A stretch of DNA of 64,000 nt from Saccharopolyspora shandongensis (GTDB taxonomy: Bacteria > Actinomycetota > Actinomycetes > Mycobacteriales > Pseudonocardiaceae), in contig NZ_FNOK01000023.1 in assembly GCF_900106995.1 (NCBI RefSeq), forward strand, positions 62,001-126,000. Reading direction: 5' to 3'. The notes below the pieces were generated by a model. It saw only the letters and a program-made list of their open reading frames with translations, was not told the origin of the DNA and made no database searches. The position numbers were made by a program, and so were the translations under genes. Within the stretch, counting starts at the first letter, position 1. Each line of letters begins with the position of its first letter. Below are positions 24,501 through 27,594 of the stretch, piece by piece.

Positions 24501-26599
24501 CGCGTTGGTACGGCCACAGGGGATACGAGACTCTCGACCTGCCTGCCGACGCGGCCAAGCTGCTGTCGCGCACAGGCGAGCCGCAGACTGAGTTCCTCGG
24601 CGAGGTGCTCGTGCCTGCTGTCATGCACGAGCCCACCTCACCGCGACCGGATTCGACGTGGCGCTCGCGGATTCCCGACCACGAGGTCGGCGACATCGTC
24701 AGCGACATCAGGAAACGACGTGCGGAGGAGAAACCCTCCATCAGTCAGCTGGCGGCGCGGCGACGGCGCCGCGTCCCCGTCAAAATCGACTACTCCCCGA
24801 CCACTGGGGCAGCGGACGCATTCGAGGGCCGAGGGGACCAGGAATTCCGGGATGGCCATCCTGAATTGCGGGGCGTGAACGGAGGCCGGTACGCGGAGGA
24901 AGAGATCACCGGCGAGGTGATCAATATCGTGCAATCACCCGGGTCGAAGAGCGGCAAGTCGTCCAAGCACCGGGCACCGCGTGGTGACTCCGGTAAGGTG
25001 CCGCGGAGCGGTGCGGACAAGGCTGGGCCTGCTATTCCGGAGCGTACGCGTCGGCCGTATGGCAGTTCCGGGCCGCGTGGGCCAGAACCCGCCGGGTCGA
25101 GCGCCGGTGTGCACCGTGGCCCGGCCGAGGACGACTCGGTTCGCGCTGGTTCGGGTGATCGTTCGCCGCAGGGGTACGCCGGTGCCGGTGTGGGTCGGCG
25201 GGAGTCGACCGGGCGTGGTGCGGGTCAGCGGGAGTCGACCGGGACCGTCCCGCCGGATCAGCCAGGGCGAAGCTCCGGCCGCGTCACGGAGGAAGTCGAG
25301 AACGCGCGCCTCCACAAGCGAAAGTGCACTGTCCGAGGCGAGATCGACGGCATGCTGTCCGGAGGGAGCTTCACCGGCAGGTTCACCGGATCGGTCCTGC
25401 TCACCGACGCCAGTCTGCTGCGCGGCTACATCGAGTACCAGGTCGACAACGAGTTCGTCAGCTACGAGAAAGCCACGCTCACCGGCAAGATGGACGGAAC
25501 CGCTGATGGGGAGTTCTTCGCGGCGACTGTTTCCGGCACGGTGGAGTACCCGGCGGGGGAGCCGCCCGTGGTTCCGGCCACGGACAACCGGACAGGCGGC
25601 GAGGACGACCACGCTCGACCCGAGCCCGAGGTGGTGCGCCCGAGCGGTCCCCCGCCGAGGAGCACCCCGGCGCCTCGCCCGAATCCCGAGCCGGCGAGGC
25701 AGCGGTATATCGCCTTCGACGACCAGGACCGTCCCATCGCATTCTTCGCCGATGAGATGTTCGCCGAGCTCTTCGAGGACGCGAACGGCAGGAGGCGTTT
25801 CCTCAGCCTGCACAGCGATCCCGGGGAATCGTTGGCAAGAAGGAGTTTCGCCGGCTCCGTACATGATCTGAGCTACGCGGTGTTGACCCTTCCCGGTGAA
25901 ATCGCTCCACCTAGCCCGGAATTGGACCTCGAAGCTCTTAACCGCCCTGCTCGTGGGTACTCCGTCCCGCTGTGGGACGGGAGGAACTGCGGTGTCGTGC
26001 TCGCTCACGGGACCGGTGACGATGTCTCCGGGCTAACCCGAGGTCGGTTCGTCGTCACCCTCATGGGCAAGGACCGCAGCATCACGGCATTCGTTCCCGG
26101 AAATGACTACTTCCGGGCGCTCAGCGAGAAGCCGCAATGGCATGAGCTCCAGGTGGTGATAGGCCGCGATGTCACCGGGGGATGGGTCCAGCGCGACCTT
26201 CTGGTGGGGTCCTGCCACGCGGCGGCGCGTGACGCATCGGCTCTTTTCGTGGCGGCCGCACATGCGTCGTCCGTCGGCCTCCCGGATTCGGAGAAGACCT
26301 TCTTCCACGCGGCTAGGGATGTTCTCGGGCTTGCCAACGCGGGTTACCCGGGTACCGAGTACGTTTACGTCTCGAACAACGCGGGGTTCGTCAGCTATTA
26401 CGGGGACGGTCGCGGGGTGATGCGAACAGAGACGATTTACACCGACGAGCAGATCGAGAACATCCGGTGGGGGCCGCACATGCCGTTGCACCCGGAAGAC
26501 TACGGCGGCGCCGGCTACTGGCCGCAACAGCCCGTCGACGCGTCGAATCAGTTCGGAGAGTGGACCGTTGCACCGCAGGATGCCGAGTGGAGCGAGTAG
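2600..26599 (+). CDS. Giant 1: 7,999-residue WXG100-like polymorphic toxin with multiple effector modules
   Basis: A single open frame of 24 kb. Order of modules, with residues: 1-300 WXG100/CpnT-like N-terminus; 300-890 Pro/Gln-rich linker with 9-aa repeats; 911-1087 Tox-PL-like; 1187-1434 module shared with giant 2; 1474-1675 Tox-PL variant; 1694-2054 and 2074-2447 paired phosphoribosyltransferase-like domains; 2554-4180 beta-rich region; 4267-4447 Tox-PL; 4552-4601 dead Tox-PL relic; 4777-4954 Ala/Gln/Arg-rich helix; 4994-5189 Tox-PL; 5209-5712 helix-turn-helix-like array; 5836-6022 Tox-PL; 6030-6640 unknown; 6647-6819 Tox-PL; 6947-7227 glycosyltransferase; 7697-7961 C80-like His/Cys domain. 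There is no classical signal peptide, so export by type VII secretion is inferred from the N-terminus and neighbours. The start ATG has only a weak site (GGTGAGCG) and follows the EspC-like gene by 67 bases. The early part and several modules use many T-ending codons, while the beta-rich middle is almost all G/C-ending, which suggests mosaic assembly. Confidence 0.85.
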   Translation: MGEIQIPEDGFWAPIYYSMYVLVGNKPPKVISNDMYALAREARENADAYVAITNNVAALSSGVWANLEGETANAFGDHIKGLTQPVQAQAAAMRYTADLVDKFGLNGEEAEYEILIALAFFASTIASLYMMGPPGWAMVPEWISAGRQFITEIIAVAKQQAKSLSSYLQLGWQGVHEFAQEMFEAFLPQAFTTGNGNRKHGWDVDDMLIEGAVGGWAGINGSLLHRLAKMNKHTDNFVKKPLGAGQLDAASELPAEGIVITAIGGDFDAFGTYISSVSMGSMEKHAHNRAVERQNNRNANNSPTGGSNQPPPPAYNPDGKGLPGDTETPGGGPDSKVPPVGSDSKVPPVGVDSKTPPVGSDSKTPPVGSDSKVPPVDSPDGRPSDVPPPPYSPRGEAPPSNEVWGNEQPPPAYQPPPAYQPPAAEQPAGSLPPGSVPPPVGVSPAGSPPPGSVPPPASAPPVGSPPPGVGGETPPPAGIETGPVSVDQPAGQPPVSGGPQDIGSGKGLPGFDTTTPPGNAPLGVDPAVGDQNPQAQQPSAEQPPVRHTPVEQPPAQQSPNLQSPEQHAPDQQTPNQQVPGQQVPGQQSPEQSTSGQQNAGQRGLDPNPVSLERDQPGADQREQDGNASAQLRPTGQQAGPGQPLGTPSATPTTSGQSSNSQAPSNPVGTPSTVTQDVSRDKSGQPAVGDQGGLSRLSAQLSYESPTGATSTGSQSPTQRDVPSAVSSGGDQGTSSTTSGRAGTSKSGGEPRLQVAPERPVVPVEGPPGDEGYVSGDESRDDGNASLVRDAPETPGETASVSVTDQPVGAVPVVASVKDSFVDEGYESGDESDPDPGGGRRDSDSGALADQGSFDIGRGHAGNDRDRGQQEAIESLSDEHASTTNQQTSNAANPYHSHLLNDPSMAVPPGAVRTARDFANEEAGRKFLRNNTEYGHYVLEANRATRESGASENNCAPANAQLANSIEHKKMFTAGPSGKWSLRDMERMANRKAMGPFYDKDPVSRFLLSPVNDYTQALVTRKTGDTGHVMLASVDEHGVVNYFDGQKGNFTEVLPIDPKTPFKDLYSADNGIRFIPLPHDTVLSADFAAYNRETDSASNARHDSSPEARQDGSHENNQDKAVFGADRSHRRDRNRRDRDRDRDRSGRSGHSSRSDHGGAPDAFEGRGAQEFRGPWPTITPAPRPNPESVRQRFDPPEERLAHYLAAMEGGERETMHARRSVALAEFDRPIPSPKLVDVDEQTADYRPHPTKPDSEVPESGGHFHNLYGRDDAGSVAVMMENYRARGERYTASDAFIHQWSKAEALFNGVTKAREIDKRAPKVFGRTTTPEDVPDRLPDTIFRQNISGTAAKEVFGNLLAGRNGVDFVARDGVYAEVMRTVNGKSTRNIVDTFNELKQLSDDQKFHISGGGVRRDGSGGFQLRFDISRVHAGTGRQSPRGYEGRIVQDNHARDWYGRYDRAQAGGWAPGMGGASSAVSGEASVRPDVVSAETFENDSVGNAAFLKRHFPDMRFVNEANRVAGLEGSGTNCLDSSLMGINLDLHRMKHGDVTPEQAAEFKAKLSGPVDPNRVPESGLGPLSLQGPGQQGYAKVFDYVAGRTNDGPHQLVYSYYGNGKGHFIGAYKRGDYVVFVDAANNEIVFAGVDKNDLTELGNPEQVWASPVTSDRVLKHVVSPVGTKVPGGTENQASSAQDGAARLKRITDLADTYPADIIRATSAEMDRHPAEPNNVALRDGPNMIPLTPALARAWLAENDITYPRDGGIPLAVALYTAGRADPDNAPRQEYRLDVDEAQRFYETVRNLADQHQQAERRHVLTGMDALAGLIVRTHPPDRYSYVGIGRSPAPVVAALQSRGHDAVSIPLSSFRPLPPQDSVLHVPFQTPGRGEPASEHYYEPTPEQMSMLERHFDEFLGHLPADRDVVLLDYTQSGRSLIAAQYFLQQHLGSGRVVRAVAMYAPGGRLLDTHARIANNDALDLAERKQWWERFAVLPVDSNRWLGNRADLVVEAFERETFDEQAEYGKYKILSANPDDPMPRRADRQDGYRTLRDAMDTARGIKDPVAGDIPPGRGGGAMMSTPSERLQWIVDAAEVFDEDITLVTDAEAARHPAGYNDVYLRDGQHTIPLTPERVRIWLTESGIKEYPVDGGIALAIALYTSREPAWDDDAPLHREYRIDEAQRFYDTVSRLAAQHHLAEQQGVVRAMDGVAESIVANYPPESFSYVGIGRSPALVIAALQKHHPDAVAVSIPLSSFRPSPPKSSFLHRTFREGKWFVPDREQIRLIGEHFDEFLGDLSADREVLLVDYTQSGLSLISAQYHLQQHLNARAGGSGQVVRALAMYGPVWEKDVHHIYDSIVNDRFLDSVRVTEERRRWQSRFDLMPLHHLHESGDAAERALDREAFGGLAEYGSYKVLRARPGDPMPRRTDRRPQDGYKLLQLLVDDVRRGPDPDKAARFETDDALSGPPGMGGALPAGLVSAERTGMVSDDSVGTTWDPAAPAADWDPAGAARDWDPTRAIQDWNPAESDVTRDREGGQTETPAPVAQPPENDVQTPTDTQQPPAGGRLEQARAEQWKPAGPIDGAELRAKIKERVASDDEVLQQVIDKQFSDEKLQDKWSLSMEGMHTENLGLHAGRGPEVTLKVIDLTEPTDPHEMTGETTTGSAGPSVRSGASSSRPTIGTGAFAFRVPTPFITVAGRIMGLSANSRGSGLSASSEHKTSTKVTERNAGAIAAGHKVTYQVVVREGYQRPWKSGTESADTVTVDVPLKSVPAESDGGKPGHPDAIEHAEFSGIGDIYRSVESAIGGKFAENDPEAGRFRDVLDSLGDRDQAREVYGGRLFLGSFAFKGVRSPIEVTLAVSDARRLKLPTVDGTVERTSEATGKTGSDRSITAKSGGTGFIGGGDPTAVIGGFIGPIAERVWTDSASSGTTESFGHKTKTKYDGPLDKHRVGHTFVVDIKRRDGKPLTPPDRNGDGEQLTKSTIKTVPGAATLWMKPSNAAKYGWSGDTAPAPVQTTDADVRTKDASAQTTAPARSKEELEQIPYRADARYEMPDFTVDTVVGPALTQIQAKHQLKSNDLARVAKEFRNFVRKRGKDINQGGARFPLSAHVRGAPDIFVKGTMHSADAEPIDADKRETAKSEISVGHSRDVEIARGKTGATGIAAMLSSELVWPTLKGLTRQKMVTNAGKIKQSTGRKHVLSAKRPLENLRYPTSFDMWMGGTWSSPGERIGVNDQGVSELIADVNVSVPEQVGVALGQPATSHTEDSAQMTETGGQTTETGVQTTETRGRTAETAAEPVWRDGTAPAPEREGLLPEGFQLESARPVPGLMTTVAGMLGKTPAAHWKEWLKLPVIGRKPVRFDEHSGHPVRPAAHVQNERNAALSALENFANVDARMARFDRAAMRNGQHSVHLKTHNHGGLFGSRELFGTAALQTKLSNPTIVRRDDDHEFSAEAYRSTATAQGDKRAKGWRLEGGFTLFLPVLQFLTMGIDFSGDIKLMRGKSGEVAQKSKTTKKYSQRGRRYLVRYDDTHQVRTSVRRRWQSVFHSVHDGASTDKVKWVHVPGAREVWVKASEIHTIGELTDADLAKLEPEDAARYRRNHVVAEERDATDQTETPGTENTAPDNENETSDTQTSMSGERPAVPTGPNGNEVRPPANVGRGRGDVGMHRPESGRELADKIAASITKWTREQRDARAFQPAGPESLADRMARGLRRAAKKVLAPPGMSHFDAINDSMLHDELEPVLGSGDANLAVEEIINGGWPVFMSADTPFGKVEQLIMVRGRLGDGSYHNTIDRTGEEGHEVTRRETDVAERQKSAVVGVAAIFYPSTKKHANLHGFAGQAGFSSDKGDEFSKKLSDAVTMPVDGKHHQFAHDLIIDQLDVYPYASAGTYRKFLAGVFSQPTMFGKPWRADPIVLEGAARSTVRSDETVEEGFSERAPIAVKRGALRVWQVGNGRRPGFSDNAIVHTRSFEAPKLRAKLKGLIDGEPDIGRPALRPETANQVLAATTAAKMRTNLPAAMKSNGYEIEMATGELEKLRVSAHIYRRSLLKVRKQPLKRSQGTEHGVKSTTERHFGVVPGEVGQIREAAIEESNFRPMQQFLEAENEVFGFSSGNELSASSGTTEDSVTETSYLVSVTPRWRLRPYYRGDNIPKFWKETIRTGPDEPIEMWVDRQGLADLGFTDDDLRAVEGDETPKQTEQSPQTEQSPETVDLHRGVDDAQVTEDETARTERTPEPESSFPRLTPDDRTSTSPERHEDSTSQNTLQQTRETPEQREFRARYPELWGVNGEKYANQVPGHTENCGQSLIAAEQTVVNARSGNRAGGVTVPAASGPPMKLGELTEHFRAKAVTATQDQVEAHMSRQDPGSMGAVLLESRDGMVHVVMAEKGPDTREGAGDGLVDFLDQQKAEMLGKGALKVVGFMPLPRTGAKPMDGAELDPDLLVGAPSGSRHTGLRGMFSRLAQRPSREGRGPDNTADAGGQRAPVGEAVRDNAGQGAAPRNNPRRSANGRARTLERRDDMTPVRGEHAGGDARERAIPATLPPPGSGEPETEPPAHDVFTEQFRTHYSALLTVNRQRYGQHGGTVNSAHAAIAAARQLGIGSSPAGGQTVRAEPNFTGIDANGRPVQFTADAVRRTPFTLDVLAGNYGWRSEGANARIEAAVNDEARRTGFQGSRPALHLRHVAEDVRDGVVRGLRFDADTVARMYDISPYEAGQLLSAEARAHARETRNGAEPVSARDLQDWYGIAPGEARRYIYEARNLPEDSDAESVLGEDEYRAVSASQEAAPQARQAVQQAEQAWQVAERAAEEAVRAAEQARLVRRAAEQARRAAEQAEQADRRVRRARLVRRAAERAVEQARQAAWKAQQAAWAAEQAARETQQALRAAQRAQRALLAAQQVEQVAQQAEQARLAAQEAAGQAQRAARQAEQAQQAARQAQEVAQEFQLVVQQTEQVQSAPVHSAGQGGVAHVDEGHVADLDDGDPGSESDDEDGPAALSAANQEFLDVHPDLWGVNGPRYAAGLPGYTENCAPSLVAAEKTLVRNAKIAREGGNAGTARDLPLDAIPAMPSGLMPLGRLEQDLNASYEDGVEDHAVEATYDEVVAHMGGHEGEVWGSVVLREGDGPGHVILVQRTSDGRVRFADQQQGIIPREGLRNVAGFLPLRRLGSKPMPGERTRMDPDMLVGAPGGSSFGLDRNVGGMARRGNSAGGSSLRVDKLMETHGISEEHAFDLVAPEVFQDVRDAVAWRRADGLRSVAEKYQISKYRLRGVIEDVVLADVRRAANARRPYNENLVNEKYYFIRSFYPRFDAALIRRAAVIADVRESADNGRRYTDDELAAKHAITPGMAAGAIRIAALADVLEAVDSGGWPHTAAELDARYGRGLVWGFEVRALAASMRVHPSKADELLASSLPKVGRITGFRPDGPAPAPAGDRELRARAAVRAAADSRAPISARALAERFGESVEWAQVQINVAAHRDVVEAMGRRQPYTVQALAAKYGMSHDWARTRILDAPVIERVMGRAARQAAQQAAANGRPVATRDLADRYGISLAKAEASIADAAKRDVERRAREADPIDDKELARRYGKSLEWAGDQIYAAVRDGIARSVHQRPIGLTYDRVRRRYHIEQGRYEDAMRDVLRAEVGISVGWRNTVPSEEKADRYGVDVGVVDRLVDEVAADEVAATAVLGAQYTVDQLARRFGKDTGWAQRQGVVVPNEPRLRYEPYAAAEPPASGLLDDPLGLLDDPPTYEQSVIALPERYSHLAGVNRPGHRAHTVVELASSSGIGGGSVVGPVGGPHNGPAGGARVEPGGEGSMVVDGAVPPAYEQAVVTARDFVVSGESESYVREHYPFLAGVNGPGHRAEGRAENCAYTMVAGERTLASLRDFEAGRVGELTLEIARPGEPMRLGELEELLGAHAVKASFGDVVAHMNRSFDEVTRRDGRQPGSIWGGALVQTGRGKAHGVFVERRADGTVTFVDQHRKVVADATQDDVIGFVPLTRLGSMPMPGARMDKDMLVGAPPGTRGGSRWPKQKSLAADAFEGRGVSGTRRQNAGSRSNGLNAIARDIDALSDSDRSAFLRDSRNRSASDVITEAFGGPKRVAALADWYWKESLSRAGKLFGAGSSGNPVQQSAREGSEPSAAERFFALPELQHWWELNLADVLTYVARASNQQLVRYLGPVRAAELLGPDDRVVEELGFEDPVKVMWKVLGARDVLAKPHASRLRLGVLRAIADELLQPEPSTARPETPVELVWSEDGISAAADRFAWTFATKGDEIQSGAYETWDRMKSEVSHLHPESQRILAAFNDRARRSVDYFVVQALLGNVDAKSMLERSGIVIPDRGSRRSQVLQLFGQIADKFRASGQVLTDDALRRLVGEREREAFRTKAGISPLGDVVGRDNEAAPVSPPRLMRDAVAVRDFMLANSGAEHFLVVRVPTKGSQEAPRAVYVLNDAAGSVSSGSHPAASSRRYFLRRSNFFEGGEAHYFVSGVGRYGHRAFPRSDLPLEAGKRAKDDVAWWAESGGLRASVADGVRLGEPSTGAVSGTSASRDDVVDDLVEVLGGPDRVARLDGRLPQVKKLLGLPEDARLDRVGDLVTHVNGLRTLDLAGIIGRRKAISIGRDKAKLRRAAFQAIADQLAPKAEMSADGSETRAHVEYRARFPEFRGINAGNYNQDASGRVDCGLLLIAGKRTLEAGVTVKVDEKGPVTVGRLQDEFGGQAVRASYDQVADHLREQDAENPESQRGDRIRGVAFLRGSRGMLHGGFAVTLGKDGQPEFVDPQRETVETGPLDVVAFLPAFGTTPLAGERLDPHLLVGAPPESAPTPQQPPLPGVKPDRHADPVAVAEQLSDLEAKAENSPAHQRQPGTELLGADPLGVRDTPDPLPGMKDLDFDRLSAAQTMELLDRVDMLAGRPPVNLTAESLTGDGQRTWTRDWRPGERAAWAERMSGIGSAAVPDRIEMPRTVHTIWVGGPFTAGPRQDNFVRSARMLDAQAVLWTDVPRTQVEAAVRGADVPQGVREMVRWAQANNIRLVNVYELGGTPLRRRMDPFLRMELAKGSGLGYGATADLLRTEIEYRFGGLYIDSDDVVTSPDVLSKILDSEHRFGYASTTVNRGGSEKVRRGNNAIAQPKGHPAALVYLDLQLGNYGLPQLDLFTRSTVSRSSILHQPKEYFGRTGEGRIRRNSIIPRVGPLVLRQLRDRLGLSDLPSLDGVSFNSEQAWLDNPKPAEDTRIRPDDVEAKADLTAHAVHTLTRGLVNRQGNLDLTSVRHLVAKHPDPDVAWTAILEFIASVPAWRKQVRSVTSRWYGHRGYETLDLPADAAKLLSRTGEPQTEFLGEVLVPAVMHEPTSPRPDSTWRSRIPDHEVGDIVSDIRKRRAEEKPSISQLAARRRRRVPVKIDYSPTTGAADAFEGRGDQEFRDGHPELRGVNGGRYAEEEITGEVINIVQSPGSKSGKSSKHRAPRGDSGKVPRSGADKAGPAIPERTRRPYGSSGPRGPEPAGSSAGVHRGPAEDDSVRAGSGDRSPQGYAGAGVGRRESTGRGAGQRESTGTVPPDQPGRSSGRVTEEVENARLHKRKCTVRGEIDGMLSGGSFTGRFTGSVLLTDASLLRGYIEYQVDNEFVSYEKATLTGKMDGTADGEFFAATVSGTVEYPAGEPPVVPATDNRTGGEDDHARPEPEVVRPSGPPPRSTPAPRPNPEPARQRYIAFDDQDRPIAFFADEMFAELFEDANGRRRFLSLHSDPGESLARRSFAGSVHDLSYAVLTLPGEIAPPSPELDLEALNRPARGYSVPLWDGRNCGVVLAHGTGDDVSGLTRGRFVVTLMGKDRSITAFVPGNDYFRALSEKPQWHELQVVIGRDVTGGWVQRDLLVGSCHAAARDASALFVAAAHASSVGLPDSEKTFFHAARDVLGLANAGYPGTEYVYVSNNAGFVSYYGDGRGVMRTETIYTDEQIENIRWGPHMPLHPEDYGGAGYWPQQPVDASNQFGEWTVAPQDAEWSE
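3599..3733 (+). repeat. 27-bp tandem repeat, five copies, in the giant 1 linker
   Basis: Five units encode DSK(V/T)PPVG(S/V), at the start of a Pro/Gln-rich linker of about 590 residues. Giant 2 has the matching array. This is probably an extended flexible spacer. Confidence 0.85.
5330..5860 (+). other. Giant 1 papain-fold (Tox-PL-like) module 1
   Basis: Residues 911-1087. Candidate triad: Cys954 in ENNCAPAN, His1027 in TGHVML and Asp1043 in VNYFDGQ. The order and spacing fit papain-fold toxins (PF15644-type, protein glutamine deamidase or peptidase). Sequence around the triad differs from the later modules, so it is a divergent member. Confidence 0.65.
6160..6905 (+). other. Unrecognised 250-residue module shared by both giants
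   Basis: Residues about 1187-1434. It begins RFDPPEERLAHYL and ends FQLRFDISRVHAGT, with a central segment rich in His and Arg. Giant 2 has a near-identical copy at 32935-33690. I do not recognise the family. Confidence 0.6.
7020..7625 (+). other. Giant 1 papain-fold module 2 (variant form)
   Basis: Residues 1474-1675. Candidate triad: Cys1528 in GTNCLDSS, His1616 in KGHFIGAY and Asp1631 in VVFVDAAN, then VWASPVTSD near the end. The two closest relatives are in giant 2 (35330-35885 and 38700-39225); all three follow a GGASS-coding junction. Confidence 0.65.
7680..9940 (+). other. Tandem pair of phosphoribosyltransferase-like domains
   Basis: Two homologous units of about 360 residues (1694-2054 and 2074-2447). 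Each has a strand-loop YVGIGRSPA and, about 85 residues later, a hydrophobic strand ending LLDYTQSGRSL (Asp1922) or LVDYTQSGLSL (Asp2300). This resembles the PRPP-binding loop of type I phosphoribosyltransferases, in which one acidic residue precedes a T/S-G-x-T/S turn. The second acidic residue is Tyr here, so chemistry is uncertain. The assignment rests on the motif only. Confidence 0.5.
10260..15140 (+). other. Giant 1 long beta-rich region (candidate delivery/translocation region)
   Basis: Residues about 2554-4180. At least three successive units of 430-600 residues, rich in alternating Ser/Thr/Val/Lys strands, each close with a W-V/M-type strand (W2988, W3565, W4167). Giant 2 has a region of the same style at 40660-46050. 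There is no enzyme motif. A membrane-delivery role is inference from size, position between effector blocks and beta content. Confidence 0.45.
15400..15940 (+). other. Giant 1 Tox-PL module 3 (canonical)
   Basis: Residues 4267-4447. Opens with Y-P-E-L-W-G-V-N, then Cys4300 in HTENCGQS, His4379 in MVHVVM and Asp4402 in FLDQQ, and ends DLLVGAP. This is the canonical pattern repeated most often in both giants. Papain-fold toxin (glutamine deamidase-type) activity is inferred from the complete triad. Confidence 0.75.
16255..16400 (+). other. Decayed Tox-PL relic lacking the catalytic Cys
   Basis: Residues about 4552-4601 align with the start of Tox-PL modules (Y-S-A-L-L-T-V-N ... AAIAA), but the Cys position is Ser4585 in TVNSAHAA. 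The rest of the domain is missing. A catalytically dead leftover. Confidence 0.6.
16930..17465 (+). repeat. Ala/Gln/Arg/Glu-rich helical repeat
   Basis: About 178 residues (4777-4954) made of imperfect short units such as AEQAR and RQAEQA, coded by GC-rich tandem DNA. It would form a very long helix or coiled coil between module 3 and module 4, likely a rigid spacer or oligomerisation rod. Confidence 0.75.
17580..18165 (+). other. Giant 1 Tox-PL module 4 (canonical)
   Basis: Residues 4994-5189. Cys5027 in YTENCAPS, His5124 in PGHVIL, Asp5140 in RFADQQQ, ending DMLVGAP. All three triad positions are present. Confidence 0.75.
18225..19735 (+). repeat. Array of about 12 helix-turn-helix-like repeats
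   Basis: Residues 5209-5712. Units of about 38-42 residues follow the pattern (T/S)-x-x-x-LA-x-RYG-(I/K/E)-S-x-x-x-A-x-x-x-I ... DV. Clear examples are ALAERFGESVEWA, DLADRYGISLAKA and ELARRYGKSLEWA. Two more units lie at about 16630-16880. The LA-x-(R/K)-(Y/F)-G turn resembles helix-turn-helix cores of resolvase/sigma type. A DNA- or protein-binding solenoid is inferred; I know no named family for it. Confidence 0.6.
20105..20665 (+). other. Giant 1 Tox-PL module 5 (canonical)
   Basis: Residues 5836-6022. Cys5866 in RAENCAYT, His5959 in KAHGVF, Asp5975 in TFVDQHR, ending DMLVGAP. A short partial copy of its opening (Y-S-H-L-A-G-V-N, then G-H-R-A) lies just upstream at about 19850-19935 without a Cys. 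Confidence 0.75.
22540..23055 (+). other. Giant 1 Tox-PL module 6 (canonical)
   Basis: Residues 6647-6819. Cys6679 in GRVDCGLL, His6759 in MLHGGF, Asp6776 in EFVDPQR, ending HLLVGAP. Here the residue before Cys is Asp rather than Asn. A further truncated opening (about 24840-24890, H-P-E-L-R-G-V-N) follows the glycosyltransferase and has no Cys. Confidence 0.72.
23440..24280 (+). other. TcdA/TcdB-like glycosyltransferase module (DXD)
   Basis: Residues 6947-7227. VHTIWVGG (Trp6966) matches the nucleotide-sugar-binding start of GT-A toxins and Gly_transf_sug proteins. IEYRFGGLYIDSDDV contains the metal-binding D-S-D (Asp7081, Asp7083) after the conserved R-x-G-G-x-Y. Members transfer sugars from UDP-sugars, in clostridial toxins onto host GTPases. 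The target here is unknown. Confidence 0.75.
25690..26480 (+). other. Giant 1 C-terminal clan CD (C80-like) His-Gly/Cys domain
   Basis: Residues about 7697-7961. His7803 in VVLAHGTGDD and Cys7872 in LLVGSCHAAARD each follow a hydrophobic strand, as in caspase-fold peptidases and the autoprocessing domains of TcdB and MARTX toxins. A conserved tail follows (VSNNAGFVSYY, then the T-x-Y/E region). The same fold signature recurs five times in giant 2. Peptidase activity is inferred. Confidence 0.6.
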
Positions 26600-26622
26600 A
26601 TCGGTTCCGTGACGCAATCACC

Positions 26623-26691
26623 CGGGGGCGGTCGCGGGGTCACGCGAACAAAGACGATTTACACCGACGAGCAGATCAAGGACATCCGGCG
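26623..26691 (+). pseudogene. Relic of the 3' end of a giant gene
   Basis: About 69 bases closely match 26401-26469, the end part of giant 1 (shared run gacgatttacaccgacgagc), but lie 24 bases after its stop codon. It is a leftover of a duplicated or exchanged C-terminal module. The remainder of 26600-26797 shows nothing else recognisable. Confidence 0.75.
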
Positions 26692-26797
26692 GCGCGGCCG
26701 CCGTCGGTAGCGGTGAACGCGCGGAACCACCAGCGGCGGTGCCGAGCCGCAGCGAGCCGGTTCAGCCGGGACGAACCAGGTACGAAGAGGGCGAGCA

Positions 26798-27478
26798 GTG
26801 CAAGACGCGGACAGCACGCAGGAAACGGCTGAAGAGGCCCAGGAACGGGGAGACCGCTGGTTCTTCCTGCCCGACCCGAGCTGGGAGCCGGACGGCGATG
26901 ACGAACAGCCGCCGCCGGAGCTGATCGTCGGCTCGTGGTTCGTCACGGCCGACGGCGTGAGCGGCCCGTTCCAGGGCAACCCCGCGTACGCGCCCCCGTC
27001 GCCGGCGTCCCCGACCGACCCGGTGGACGCGGCGATCCGGCTGGCGATCGAGGAGGACCCGCCCGCAAGCGAGCCGGTGCTCAACGCGCTGCCGTCGGTG
27101 GTGCTCGGCATCGCGCTGGACGACGAGGGGAACGCGCTGGTGGCCTCGCTGCCGGACGAGGTGCAAGCCGTGCTGGTCACCACCGCACCGGTCAACCGCG
27201 GCTACATCGACGTCCCGGGTTGGCAGGAGGCGATGCTCTGGCAGATCGCCGAGGCCCTGCCGGAAGGCGTGGACATGGTCGTGAACCCGGGTGCACCGGT
27301 GTCGATGCGGCTGCAACGCGGAACGGTGCTCGACGCGGGGGTCCGGCCGGAAGGCTTCGAACCGGCCGGCGCAAAGCCGGCGGATGCGGCCCCCGGCGCG
27401 GCGGATCCGACCGGTGCGGAACCGGACGGGAACGGCGCCACGGAAACCGCTGTCGCGGAGGACCGGCCCAGCACGTGA
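26798..27478 (+). CDS. Type VII secretion system-associated protein (SseB-like)
   Basis: A 226-residue acidic protein. The N-terminal W-x-x-x-PDPSWEP segment, then PPPELIVGSWF, SPTDPVDAAIRL and a C-terminal MVVNPGAPVSMRL, match proteins annotated as T7SS-associated with an SseB-like fold. It starts at GTG 26798, preceded by GAGGGCGAG. It sits directly after giant 1, and homologues (two of them) sit directly after giant 2, which ties it to the giants. A chaperone or immunity role is inferred; the family function is not settled. The last 45 residues are a low-complexity Ala/Pro/Gly tail. Confidence 0.75.
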   Translation: MQDADSTQETAEEAQERGDRWFFLPDPSWEPDGDDEQPPPELIVGSWFVTADGVSGPFQGNPAYAPPSPASPTDPVDAAIRLAIEEDPPASEPVLNALPSVVLGIALDDEGNALVASLPDEVQAVLVTTAPVNRGYIDVPGWQEAMLWQIAEALPEGVDMVVNPGAPVSMRLQRGTVLDAGVRPEGFEPAGAKPADAAPGAADPTGAEPDGNGATETAVAEDRPST

Positions 27479-27594
27479 CACCGCGGACCGCGGCACCAAC
27501 GCGAAGCGGCGCCCACCGGTGGCGAAGGGCCGTGCCGGGAGACACCGGCCCAGAAATCGACGATGAGCTGCAACAACGGCTCGGGACTGCGTCG

